Source: Taeniopygia guttata (Eukaryota; Chordata; Aves; Passeriformes; Estrildidae). Taken from it: DNA of 64,000 bases. The notes beneath the pieces are model-generated. The model searched no databases and was not told where the DNA came from. It was given only the letters and a program-made list of their open reading frames with translations. The position numbers were made by a program, and so were the translations under genes. The stretch spans positions 3,534,501-3,598,500 of the forward strand of contig NC_133033.1 of the NCBI RefSeq assembly GCF_048771995.1, written 5' to 3'. Below, in pieces: positions 14,101-40,433 of this stretch (its first letter is position 1; every line of letters begins with the position of its first letter).

Positions 14101-14599
14101 AAATATTGCACACTGAATCACATGCCTTGATCCACCTCATGGAAAAGAATTAACTTCCAGACAGACTCTGGGTTAGAGCAGGAATGACAAGCTAAATGGC
14201 CTTAAATATACCCCTGACTGGAGTTGTAGCTCATATTAGAAAGGCTGGATCATTTTTTATAACCAGCTGCTTATACAGTTTATTTTTATCTAGGTCTTTA
14301 TGCTTTTATTTCATTATATTATAGGGTTTTCACCTGCATAGCTGGCAGTGTGCACTCTTTCATTTCAGATCATACAAGGTGTGTGATCATGGCAACAGTA
14401 ACTATGCTGTGAATTTTCTTTTGTCATGTTTAATTGACTGGTCATTTAGGAACCAGCTTGGCCAGAGGAACAGAGAAACTTGACTAACAGCTATCTTCTA
14501 TTCAAACATCAGATTCACAGAAGCATTTTTTTGAATCCCTAATTATGCATTAAAAATCTGGAAGAAGACTTCCAAGTGAAATATCTTTACATATCACGA

Positions 14600-14838
14600 A
14601 CTTTTGTTTTGTTATTAAGCTGTACTCGTTGCTAAGGAAGAACAGAGAAGATCAAAGGACTTCTAACAACCAGAAACTCAAAGGTGAGGGAGTTTTGATT
14701 TCTTTAAAGATTTATCACTGATCTACAATGGTTGTTAGTTCATAGTTCTATGAAAAGACTGAAATTATGTGAGCCTGCTTTGCTGTTTCCTATTTATTTC
14801 TGTCAAACAATACCTCAATTCACTTTTTGATTAGCAAC
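14600..14838 (+). promoter_or_regulatory. Probable CAIAP 5' untranslated exon and first intron
   Basis: A donor-like AAAG|GTGAGG lies at 14683/14684 and an acceptor-like TTTTTGATTAG ends at 14834, four bases before the first ATG of the CAIAP frame. Together they suggest a short untranslated exon ending near 14683 and an intron of about 151 bases (14684-14834). The frame remains open upstream of the ATG only to TTG at 14827, which lies inside the proposed intron. This is inferred from splice signals alone; the transcription start is not identified. Confidence 0.45.
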
Positions 14839-17106
14839 ATGATCATGAATTCAAGCAGCCTGTTTACAAATCCATATGCAATAGAAGTCCTAAGGACTAA
14901 AAAAGAAGAACTTGTACAAGGTATAAATGACCCAGACCAGCTCCTGCACTGGCTGATAGAAAATGGTATTTTTACCCCAGAGAAAAAGCTGGTCCTGAGT
15001 TTCTACAGGACACGAACAGCAAAGAACTCCCGGGTTTTAGACATACTCATTTCTCAAGGTGAAAGAGCCTGCAGGCTCTTTTTTTATCCATGTTTAAAGC
15101 AAGTGGAGCCAAAACTTTACAGCAAGATAAGAAAATACGTCAGTGAAGTAAATGAAAGCATTGGAGATGCCAGAAGACAGCTGGTTGGGTATTTACTTGA
15201 AAAAGATAAAGTTTGGTTTGAAAATAGCAACAAACAGCACCAGGGGGAAAAAGACAGACCTGGGGGAAGAAAGCACCAAGAGGCTATTAAGAAGAAAGGA
15301 AAAGTAACTCCATTTTCAGGGGCAACAAAGCCTAGAAAAGATCCTGCTGCTGTCGACATCTTTGCTGCAGTAGCTAAAGGCTCCCTTCCTGAGTTAGAGA
15401 AAACACTGAAGGAGAATGATCTCAATGTGCTAAACCCCTCCAGGGAAACACTTCTGCATGTTGCAGCTGCTCATGGCCATCTATCCATCGTGGCCTATTT
15501 GCTCAGCAAAGGTGCAAGGACAGGTGTGAAGGACAGGAAAGGGAGAACAGCCCTGCACAGGGCTGCTGAGAAAGGCCATGGAGGTGCAGTCAAGCTGCTC
15601 CTCCGAGGTGGTGCTTCCTTGCACACTCTGGATAAGGAAGGCAAGACAGCCCTTCACTGGGCTGCAGAGAATAACCACAGCCACATACTGAAGATGCTCC
15701 TGAAAGAAGAGGCAAGGAGCTGCAGGAATCAGCACAAGTTTTTGCACATGGTAGCTCTTAGAGATGACAGCAGCCTGGCCAAAATGCTTCTAGAGGCTGG
15801 TGCCTCCACAGAAGGAAAGGATGAGAGAGGACAGACTGCTCTCAGTTATGCTGTTTCTCAGGGATCTGAAAACACTGCAAAAGTACTTCTAGAAGCTGGA
15901 GCCACTGTTGATTCCAACACGGTTGAAAGAGCCTTCAATAGTGACCACCCATCCATCTCCAAAATACTCCTGGAATATTCTAAAGATTTGTCTGCTGACA
16001 TAATGGAGTTAGCTCTTTTTAGAGCTGTACAGAAGAATCAGCACAGTGTCGTAGCAGCTTTAATTGACAGAGGCACAGATATCAATGCCCACAACAAAAA
16101 GCATTACACTCCTTTGCTGCTGGCCTGTGAAATGGGCAAAGTGGAGTCAGCAGAAGTTCTCATGGAGAAAGGAGCAAACTTGGGAATAAGGACTCCTGCT
16201 GCAGACACAGCTTTGCACTTGGCAGTGCAGGCTGGGGCTGCTTCCATCGCAGGTCTGCTCCTGAGCAAGGGGATGGACACAAACCTCAGGAACCAAGCTG
16301 AGGAAACCCCGCTCCACTTTGCTGCTCTCCACAATCACGGAGCACTCGTTGGCCTTTTAGTCGGTGCTGGGGCCAGAGTTAATGCTGTCACTAAGGACTT
16401 TGCTACTCCCCTGCACATGGCAAGTCACAGAGGTCACGCTGATGTTGCCCGACAGCTGCTGCACCACAAAGCTCCTGTTAATGCTCAGGACAAGCAGGCA
16501 AAGTCCCCTTTACATTTGGCTGCTGAGCAGGGACACCAAACACTGGCAGAGATGCTCCTGAAGGCCAGAGCTGATCCCAATGCACAGGACAAGGAGAAGA
16601 AGACTCCTCTGCACGCTGCGGCTCTGAGGGGACACCTCAGCATCGTGGAAATGCTGTTGGCTAAGAAAGGGAGAGCTGGAGCTAAGGACATGGATGGATG
16701 CACCCCGCTGCACTATGCCACCATGAAAGGAAACGTAGACATCCTAAAAATCCTCCTGGCCTCGGGGAAAAATAAAAACATCAATGACAGAAACGTCTGG
16801 AGGAAGACAGCCCTGCATCTTGCAGCGGAGTATGGACATGGAGAGTTGATAAATCTCCTCCTGAGCCACGGGGCTGCCATCAACGCCTCGGACAGCAGCA
16901 GGGACACCGCCCTGCACTGCGCCTGCAGGGCCGGGCACCTCGGCGCTGTCAGTGCCCTCCTCGGCTGGGCACGAGGGGAAAAAGCAAATTTACTGGCTCT
17001 CAACAGCCTCAGAAAGACTCCACTGCAAGTAGCGGAGCTGAACAAGACAGAAAATCAGGCTCGAATTTTAACACTGCTGAGAAAAAAAATGTTAATAACA
17101 AAATGA
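14839..17106 (+). CDS. CAIAP: CARD- and ankyrin-domain inflammasome adaptor (CAIAP)
   Basis: Single uninterrupted coding exon, 755 residues. Residues about 12-100 look like a CARD (helical, with the typical [12 protein letters not shown] stretch). A basic, low-complexity linker follows (about 125-165), then some 17-18 ankyrin repeats to about residue 750. Most carry the TPLH/TALH motif and the AA..GH..IV..LL pattern; repeats five to eight are more divergent. This architecture (CARD plus about 16 ANK) is that of CAIAP, which in zebrafish binds and helps activate inflammatory caspase in the cytosol during bacterial infection, and which is reported to be present from fish to marsupials but lost in placental mammals. 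I chose the ATG at 14839; a second ATG two codons later is equally possible. The last repeats (about 16850-16980) are much more GC-rich than the rest. The gene lies about 2.4 kb upstream of MYSM1 on the same strand. The alternative, another ANK protein with a death-fold domain, seems less likely. Confidence 0.85.
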   Translation: MIMNSSSLFTNPYAIEVLRTKKEELVQGINDPDQLLHWLIENGIFTPEKKLVLSFYRTRTAKNSRVLDILISQGERACRLFFYPCLKQVEPKLYSKIRKYVSEVNESIGDARRQLVGYLLEKDKVWFENSNKQHQGEKDRPGGRKHQEAIKKKGKVTPFSGATKPRKDPAAVDIFAAVAKGSLPELEKTLKENDLNVLNPSRETLLHVAAAHGHLSIVAYLLSKGARTGVKDRKGRTALHRAAEKGHGGAVKLLLRGGASLHTLDKEGKTALHWAAENNHSHILKMLLKEEARSCRNQHKFLHMVALRDDSSLAKMLLEAGASTEGKDERGQTALSYAVSQGSENTAKVLLEAGATVDSNTVERAFNSDHPSISKILLEYSKDLSADIMELALFRAVQKNQHSVVAALIDRGTDINAHNKKHYTPLLLACEMGKVESAEVLMEKGANLGIRTPAADTALHLAVQAGAASIAGLLLSKGMDTNLRNQAEETPLHFAALHNHGALVGLLVGAGARVNAVTKDFATPLHMASHRGHADVARQLLHHKAPVNAQDKQAKSPLHLAAEQGHQTLAEMLLKARADPNAQDKEKKTPLHAAALRGHLSIVEMLLAKKGRAGAKDMDGCTPLHYATMKGNVDILKILLASGKNKNINDRNVWRKTALHLAAEYGHGELINLLLSHGAAINASDSSRDTALHCACRAGHLGAVSALLGWARGEKANLLALNSLRKTPLQVAELNKTENQARILTLLRKKMLITK

Positions 17107-17670
17107 AGATGTAAAGAAAAAAGCTTTATATTGAAGTGTAGAATTCTCTTTAATGTAATTTGGGTAGTCCTACTGTGGAATATGATTGAGAATTATGCTT
17201 GAGCTGGCAGAATTAAGTTAGCAAAGATGATCTTGGGGAAAGAAGGATCTTAAAGACGCTGTTAAACTTTTAAATACTGATTAGTCCTCTGCTTCTCTCA
17301 TGAATCACATATTTGGGACCTACTTAAAATGCTCTAACCTTAAATATATTGTGCTTGACCTCTTCTAGTATACATCAAGACAAAGAAAATCTATTTTCAT
17401 ATATCCGTGAATATTAACCTGTATAGATAGCTTAGTTAGGCATTGTTTGGCAAAATCACAAGTTAAAAAAACATCTATTATGAGTAGGAAGATGTCTGTA
17501 TTTCCTTAAGGTATTCCTGAGACTACAACAATTATTAACAATTTCTTTTCTTTCAATCTTTTGTCATACCATTATCTAGATTTTGCATTTTTCAATAGAG
17601 AAAACAAAAACCACCACATTCACCATTTATTAATTTCACTTTCATTCCAGCACAAAGATAAAATACATAG

Positions 17671-17676
17671 AATAAA
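17671..17676 (+). terminator. Candidate CAIAP poly(A) signal
   Basis: This is the first AATAAA after the CAIAP stop codon (565 bases downstream). No RNA evidence is available, so the assignment is tentative. Confidence 0.35.
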
Positions 17677-17992
17677 AAGGTTACAACAAAATTGAGACAA
17701 AACAAATAGAAACAGAAAGACTTTCTGAATCAACAGAAAGTTCTCTGGAGTTATTTCCCTAATAATGATAATCAATCCTTACACTTCCCTTCAGCTCATA
17801 AACCATGTTACCACAAACACCCAAACATCTTCTGAGAAACGAAACATGGATTTAAGAATGCATGAGACTAAAACTGACTTTTTAACTGATATAACAACAC
17901 TTTAACCTGACCTTTGCAATGCCTGGTGAAGGAACAGACATGACCACGAACTTGTAGGACATAGGGGCACACAACCTGTGTGGGCTCAGAGG

Positions 17993-18500
17993 ATCACAGA
18001 ACCATTTAAGATGGAAAAGGTCTCCAAGATCATCGAGTCCAACCTGTGACCAAGCATCACCTTGTCAATCACAGCACTAAACAACTCCAGGGATGGGGAC
18101 CCTATCCCAACTTGGGCAGGGTGTTCTAATGTTTAATCACCTCTTCAGTGAAGAATTTTTTGCTAATATCCAATCTAAACTCCCCTGGTGCAACCTGGGG
18201 TGGTTTCTTCTTGTTCTGTCCCTTGTTCCCTGGGAGCTGAGCTCGACCTCCCCTACCCGGCTCACCCTCCTGACAGGGAGCTGTGGAGAGAGAAAAGGTC
18301 CCCCCTAAGTCTCCTTTTCTCCATCCAGCCTGAGCCCCCGAGCCACTCCTCACACTGTGCTGAGGCCCTTTCCCAGCTCTGGACACCTCCAGCCCCTCCA
18401 CGTCCTTCTCGCAGTGAGGGGCCCAGACCCGCACACATCTCCAAGGGTGCCCCTCAGCGGTGTGTGCTCCAGCCTCCCATTGCTGCCTCACGCCGCGCCT
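17993..18500 (-). mobile_element. CR1 LINE fragment, 3' part, minus orientation
   Basis: The + strand reads as the reverse complement of a CR1 3' region: it starts with the reversed 3' end (TCACAGAACCATTTAAGATGG), then GTCCAACC, CCAATCTAAACTCCCCTGGTG, a reversed TCTCCTTTTCTCCATCCAGCCTGAGC block and GTGAGGGGCCCAGA. This is the last part of the RT frame plus the 3' UTR. The 5' part is missing, as is usual for CR1. The fragment directly precedes the minisatellite upstream of MYSM1. Confidence 0.85.
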
Positions 18501-18524
18501 GTCACCCCTTTTCCTTTCGCTGCC

Positions 18525-19410
18525 AGCCCAGCCATGTCCCCTCAGCGCCCCACCATGTCCCCTCAGTCCGGCCGTGTCCCCTCAGCTCTCAGCCATGTCC
18601 CCTCAGTCCGGCCGTGTCCCCTCAGCTCTCAGCCATGTCCCCTCAGCTCTCAGCCATGTCCCCTCAGTCCGGCCATGTCCCCTCAGCTCTCAGCCATGTC
18701 CCCTCAGTCCCGCCATGCCCCATCAGTCTGGTCACGTCCCCTCAGTCTGGCCATGTCCCCTGGTCTGGCCATGTCCCATCAGCCCAGCCATGTCCCCTCA
18801 GCGCCCCACCATGTCCCATCAGTCCGGCCGTGTCCCCTCAGCTCCCGGCTGTGACCCCTCAGTCCGGCCATGTCCCCTGGTCCGGCCATGTCCCGTCACT
18901 TCCCGGCCATGTCCCTTCAGTCTGGCCATGTCCCCTCAGTTCAGCCATGTCCCCTCAGTCCGGCCATGTCTCCTCAGCGCCCCACCATGTCCCATCAGTC
19001 TGGCCATGTCCCCTCAATCCAGCCGTGTCCCTTCAGTGTGGCCATGTCCCCTCAGTTCAGCCATGTCTCCTCAGCGCCCCACCATGTCCCATCAGTCTGG
19101 TCGTGTCCCATCAGTCCGGCCATGTCCCGCCAATTCCCGGCCATGTCCCCTCAGTCTGGCCGTGTCCCCTCAGCCCAGCCACGTCCTCTTAGTTCTCGGC
19201 CATGTCCCATCAGTCTGTCCATGTCCCCTCAGTTCAGCCATGTCCCCTCAGTCCGGCCGTGTCTCCTCAGTCCAGCCACGTCCCGCCAGTTTCCGGCCGT
19301 GTCCCTTCACTGCCCGGCCGTGTCCCCGCACTGCCCGGCCGTGTCCCCTCACTGCCCGGCCGTGTCCCCTCACTGCCCGGCCCTGTCCCCTCACTGCCCG
19401 GCCGTGACCC
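18525..19410. repeat. C-rich minisatellite (about 19-bp unit) at the MYSM1 promoter
   Basis: About 880 bases built from variants of CCATGTCCCCTCAGTCCGG. The units alternate among CAGTCCGG, CAGCTCTC, CAGCGCCCCA, CATCAGTCTGG and TTCCCGG endings, giving a higher-order pattern of unit types. The last part changes to CCGTGTCCCCTCACTGCCCGG. Because the unit lacks stop codons in all three + frames, long overlapping open frames run through it (for example 18188-19192, 18460-19407, 18870-19559). The array ends about 90 bases before the MYSM1 start codon. It is very cytosine-rich on + and guanine-rich on -. Length probably varies between individuals. Confidence 0.93.
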
Positions 19411-19496
19411 GCAGCTCTCCGCCCACCCCAGCGCCATCTCCGCGCCCGCCCCTCTCCGCGCCCGCCCCTTCCCGCGATAGCGCCGGGCCCGCTGTC

Positions 19497-35337
<15,841 letters not shown>

Positions 35338-38300
35338 TGGATTTGGAGTTTTGATTTCATTTTTTAATTTCTTCCCCACCTCTCCATTATGTCAAGTCTT
35401 TCAGAATTGTTATCTCTTTTAATAGTGACTGTGAAGAATCCGGTGTCTTCTCATTGTTGTGGTTTAAAAACACTTTGAAAGCTCCTAATGTGTGTGACCT
35501 GTGTGCCTGAGGAACGCTTAATGCTAATGAGTGCCATGTAGTTAATGATTGAGCAGCCTGATGTTTGGGAAGGAGGACACCCTGTCAAGAATGCTGTGCA
35601 CCAGTCTGCAAGGAGAGTTTGTTCTCTCTCGAGTCTTTCAGTTTGGGAATTTCCTCTAATGATTTATCTGCAAGTGCACCTCTAACTCAGAATGGATTTG
35701 TTCCTTTGCTTTAGGGAGTGTAAGCTTGAATGAGTTCACAAAAGGGAAACTTAACTGAAATGAGAGTTTTGTAGCTCAAACTTTCCTGGTGTCCAGTAAG
35801 AAGTTTCATCCAGTGGTAGCAAAATCCATCACCCAATTTCTTTTTTTACTATTATTTTTCGTATTACTTTTCCCCATTGATTCTGATGGTCAAGTAGCTT
35901 TGTGGCACATTCTTTGCTATCTTGCTTCTAATATTGGGGAGAAAAAGCTGACGAGTTTCATGACTTCTCAGTAGTGGCTGTGCTTGTTTCCAGTGGAAAT
36001 GATAACTCCTGTCCTACTACAGGTTACCTCTTTCTGACCTTCCATTCTACAGGGAGGTTTTAGGTTGTTCTCCAGATCATTGTGGTTTGTCCACTTCTAA
36101 TTGCCACTGTTTCCTGTGGAAACCAGATCTCCTGACTGATGGCAAACTGAATGCAACGAGCAGAAAAGGGTTTGTGAATAAAAAAAAAATCCCCACTTTT
36201 ATATTCAGAGTCTTCTCTATAATGTACAGTTCAATAGAAAAACACTTGTTTATATTAGTTCCTCAGTTATGATTTCATACAGTTATATATTTAGATAAAT
36301 CAGTCACAGATTGATCTTGATTGAGCAGTTTCCTGATTGCAACTTGGAAATGTTTCATGAGCTGTATCACTGTGAAACTTTTGAGAAAAAAAATGTGCTT
36401 TAAATGTTGCTTTCTAAATACTAAGGAAACTTGACTTGTCTACAGGTATTACTATTTACACATGTTTATCTTGGGCAGAGTTTCTCAGAGAGGTCTAGAA
36501 TATATTTGAAAGTTTCAAGCAAGACTTGGAGTTTATATGTAGAGGGGAGACAATTTTAAGAAAATGTGTGTGTGTGTAAATATATATATAGATCTACATA
36601 GCATAAATGGAATTTTGAGATTTTGTATGTTTCAACTTTTTGTTTGTATAAAGAGTTTGAAAAGCTTTAAAATCATAGAGTTGCATCCCAAGGAGGGAAG
36701 TCCTTCACGGGAAGTTAATGTTCTATTTTTATCAGGCCTCATGAGTCTGTCACTAAGGGGAAGGAGCAGAACCCAGTCAGGTGAAAATGTGAGTCCTTGA
36801 AACTCAGTGATTTTCCCACATTTAAGAGCTGTGGAGTCAACAGTACTGGTGGGTGTTGTGTGCTCTCTGTTCAGATGTGCTGGTGCACAGCTGTAGGTCC
36901 CACTGCTGTGTGTAATTTGCCCCTTGGTGTACCCATCTCTCTCTGGCCTCTTGGCTCAGTCTGCATTTACTCTGAACTCTCATCTTTGGGGTTCCTGACC
37001 AGCACTGTTGCATGGATTCCTGGATTCCTGGCTGAACTGCACTCCAGGTTGGGGGAGAGCATTCCTGCTTATCAGTCATGGCTTGCAGTTTTGTAGTTTT
37101 CTGGAAAATCCCCCAGTGCCAATGTCCTGACATTTCTAGTTAGAGCTGCTAGGAAGAGGATTTTGAATCTCTATTGTCACAGCACCATGAAGTAGATACT
37201 GATCGTTGTCCACCCCTATTCCCCTCCCTTTAGGGTTGAGTCAGGATTACCCAGGTAGTGCTAACAATGTTCTGGCTGCTTCCCTCTTTAATGACCACTG
37301 AGGTAAAGTCACACCGTTGTATTGTTGTATTTAAGTCGTGTTATGTAAGGAAATTTTTGAGTTACCCAGACTTTTAAAGTGATTTTTCTGAGGACGTGGG
37401 GCAGGACTGAACCTTTGACATGCCCATAAAGGCTCCAGAATTCCAAGTGTTTGTTGCAGGGTGGTGTGGAGAAAACACAATACTTGTACCGTCAGGATCC
37501 AGTCTAGCACACAGAATCCTATAGGAATTGGAAAGAGCACAGTTGGGATGCTGAGCAGTGATTTTGTTGACAGGAGGCAGGGTGAGAAAATAAACTAACC
37601 TACTTTTATCATTTAGTTTCACTGAGTGGTTAATGATCCAAGTTTGGAAGTTGCATGCTTCCCAGGAAATAAAAATCTGTTTGACTAACATACCAGTTCT
37701 ACCAAACGCATTTTAGGCATGCCATTTTTTTTATGAAAAACCTTTTTTTTCCCCATCCAGACTTTGTTTCAGTGGACCTGTGCAGACTAACCTGCTGTTC
37801 CTTTCCATGAGACCAGTGTTACACCTTACCAAGTTGTTGCTCAGGACATGAGAAATTGTTGAGGAGTGAATAATATGATACAATCAAAACTGGAATTCAG
37901 CAGGTTAGAAGAGGAAAAGATAAATTAACAAAAAAACCCACAAAATAAACCCAAACAACCCCTCCCAAGATGTCACTTCTGGCACTTATCCCTATGGGCA
38001 TTTGTTGGCTGAATCATGTTTTGGTCTCCCAGTTACCAGCAGTGCTGCCTCACAGGGATGCACATCTTGTGTTCAAGGGGAGGGAACATCCCTAATTTTA
38101 CTTTTTTTAACTAACCAACTTGCCGAAAACAATTCAGTTGAAATAAATAAAACCAAGTAAAAAGCTAACGCTGTTGCCATTGATATTCATTCAGTACTTT
38201 TTTCCTTTGCTTGCTTCTCTGCTATTTCTGCCTGGTGATAGACAAGAGGCTGCTAATAAAGGCTGTACATGCAATATGCAGAAAGATGTGTCTGTGTTTG

Positions 38301-38786
38301 TAACAGCGGCAGAGGGAAGCTCGGTTCCAGCAGAGGGAGCTTTGCCACAAAGTTCGGAACTCGGTGTGGCCCAGCTGAGCACCCCGAGTGTCTGCACAGG
38401 GAGGGAGGGATAAGGATTTCATCCATCCCCACGGGAAGCAGCCAGTGCTGTAACATCCCAGTGAACACTGTAATCATATTTGATGCTGGACAAAGTATTT
38501 AATGGCCTAGATAAAAGTATTCGAGTTGTTTAATTGCTGCTTTACATAGACCTACTGCCCTACTTTTACAAGCTTTAGAATTGTGCTGAGAAATTGTTTC
38601 CATGGAAGCAGAGATCACTAAAGAAATAATGCACTCTACATTTCCTACAGGATTATTCCTTTTACAGCCTGCTGTTCTAAATAATTAACTCTTGTAGTAC
38701 TGTTGCAGCTTAGCATGGATTAAAAGAAATAATACTTTTTTTGGTGTCATAGACACGTTACATTTTTAAAATATATATAAATAGTT

Positions 38787-38788
<2 letters not shown>

Positions 38789-38823
<35 letters not shown>
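38789..38823. repeat. (AT)n dinucleotide repeat
   Basis: About 17 AT units without interruption; a shorter ATATATAT block precedes it at about 38770. Intergenic. Confidence 0.95.
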
Positions 38824-38826
<3 letters not shown>

Positions 38827-39829
38827 GGGCAAACTTGTCTTTAAATAAGTCCATTCCTTCCTTATTTACAAAGGGGAAAATCCACCAGTAAAAGAAAAAG
38901 TCAATGAAGAAGTGCACTTTTATTTTGAACTATGTTTCACATTTGGCATTTAAATAATGGGAAATAAAATACAGACAAAATATGAGGAGATAGGTAGGTG
39001 ATAGTTAAATGGATTTTGACTTTGAAGGAGGGATGTGAAAATTAAAAGAAAAAAGGACATTATTTTAGTGTGGGTAAATGAATGCCTTGGAAATAGGAAA
39101 AGAGTTGCTAAACTATTACAGAATCCTCAACATGACAAATTGGCTTACCTGGCAGTTTTAATAATCGTTTTAGCTGTAGATCTCAATTATTTTCCAAGAA
39201 AGCTAACTGGAGTTATTATTACCTGAAGGAATATCCAGATTGTGTCCTGCTTTGGCAGAGGGTATTTACATCCCCTTTCCATGTGGAGCTCTGATTTTAC
39301 ACCTATTCCCTGGCAGGCAGGGTCCTTCCCAGTGTGCACAGAGCCACGAGTGCAGGAGCTGGCAGGCACTGGAAGGAGTGGGGCAGTGCTCAGGTGAGCA
39401 GCACACAGGTAGGAGCTGACTGCAAGGCATTGGCTGGGAGTGCAGTGCACACACTGCTCTCTCTGTGGTCATTACTGCTCTCAAAATAATGATTTATAAA
39501 GAGTCTGACAGGGTTTGACAAATCAGATTAATGGGACTGACTTAATACAAACTGGAAAATCTTTGTCAGCTGCTGCCAAAGCACGTGGAAATGGTAATAC
39601 AGGTTTGTAGATCACTGGGAGACTTGGGAGCCACTGGAGTGTTCTGTCAAAGGCATTATTACAGTTCAGATTGAAAAATTTCTTAAGAAATAACAAACAA
39701 CTTTGTCAGGGTAACATAAGCATGAAAATCAGTATTCCTAGTGCTGCCTTAGGATGAGCATGTGCCAAAGGGAAGGTGGAAGAGAAGCTTTCCATGCTGG
39801 AAAATGAGGCTGCTCTCTGCAGCCATCAA

Positions 39830-39871
39830 CCTGGTCAGCTGTGGTTCCTCTTGAAACAACAGCTGACCAGG
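39830..39871. repeat. Small inverted repeat, 13-bp arms
   Basis: CCTGGTCAGCTGT at 39830-39842 is the exact reverse complement of ACAGCTGACCAGG at 39859-39871, with a 16-base spacer. It could form a small hairpin about 560 bases upstream of the TACSTD2 start codon. Each arm holds an E-box-like CAGCTG. No function is implied. Confidence 0.75.
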
Positions 39872-40433
39872 CAGCAACCATCGAACTCCCAAAGGCTTTA
39901 TTTAATAAAGCTATGAAAGTAGAAAGTCCATAACTGATAAGAATCTAGATAGTGGAATGATAGAGATGCTGTGCAGTGAAAGACACAGGAACAGCCATGA
40001 TGGAAGTGGAGGAGTAGAATTTCCTGAAGAAGTGGAAGAAGCTCCTTCAACAGCCATTTCACACAGTCCATGCAAAGTCTAAAGAAGGAAAAGGGCCAGC
40101 TGCTTGTCTTTAATCCATAACGGAAGCCCACGGCAGGAGCTTGGCTGCTTCTCTTTCTTCCCTGTTCTTTCCTCATCAAGCAGGAGCGAGGGAGGCAGCT
40201 GGAGGCAGGTGCCACTCCCTGAGAAGTAACAGGGAGCTGGGAAGCTGTTGACTGGGATTTGGGAAGGAGATGCCAGTTGTTTTGGAAGAAGAACCTGTTT
40301 GGTGGGTCTGATTTGAATCAATAAAGGGAGCAGCACGCCAGTGTGTAGGAATGAGCAGCCTCCATCAGGAGAGTAAAGCTTTGGATGCTGCCTGCTGTGG
40401 CTCAGGACTTTATCTGTGCTTTTCTCCTGCACT

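Larger units (their letters stand above)
1..14599. other. Gene-poor intergenic region upstream of CAIAP
   Basis: I recognise no protein-coding exon, RNA gene, CR1 element or LTR in this stretch. It is AT-rich, with short A/T runs and three tandem repeats that are listed separately (3221-3290, 3694-3787, 11028-11137). All reading frames here are short (at most 167 codons) and the longest merely run through the tandem repeats. In other vertebrates the neighbour on this side of MYSM1 is JUN, so this may be part of the JUN-MYSM1 gap and could hold distal regulatory DNA. That is inference from synteny; nothing in the sequence proves it. Confidence 0.6.
35338..40433. other. MYSM1 3' UTR and MYSM1-TACSTD2 intergenic region
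   Basis: No further coding exon is seen. The first AATAAA after the MYSM1 stop is at 36177, within an A-run, and another lies near 38142; the MYSM1 transcript could end at either. A (TG)n/(TA)n patch lies at about 36565-36590 and an (AT)n tract at 38789-38822. A 13-bp inverted repeat lies at 39830-39871. The final few hundred bases must contain the TACSTD2 promoter, but no clear TATA box or CpG island is visible. Confidence 0.6.

Noticed and set aside
18188-19407. Plus-strand frames of 334 and 315 codons through the minisatellite
   Set aside because: They are open only because the repeat unit has no stops; they shift frame relative to each other with unit length and show no domain. Only the frame joined to MYSM1 is kept, as a finding.
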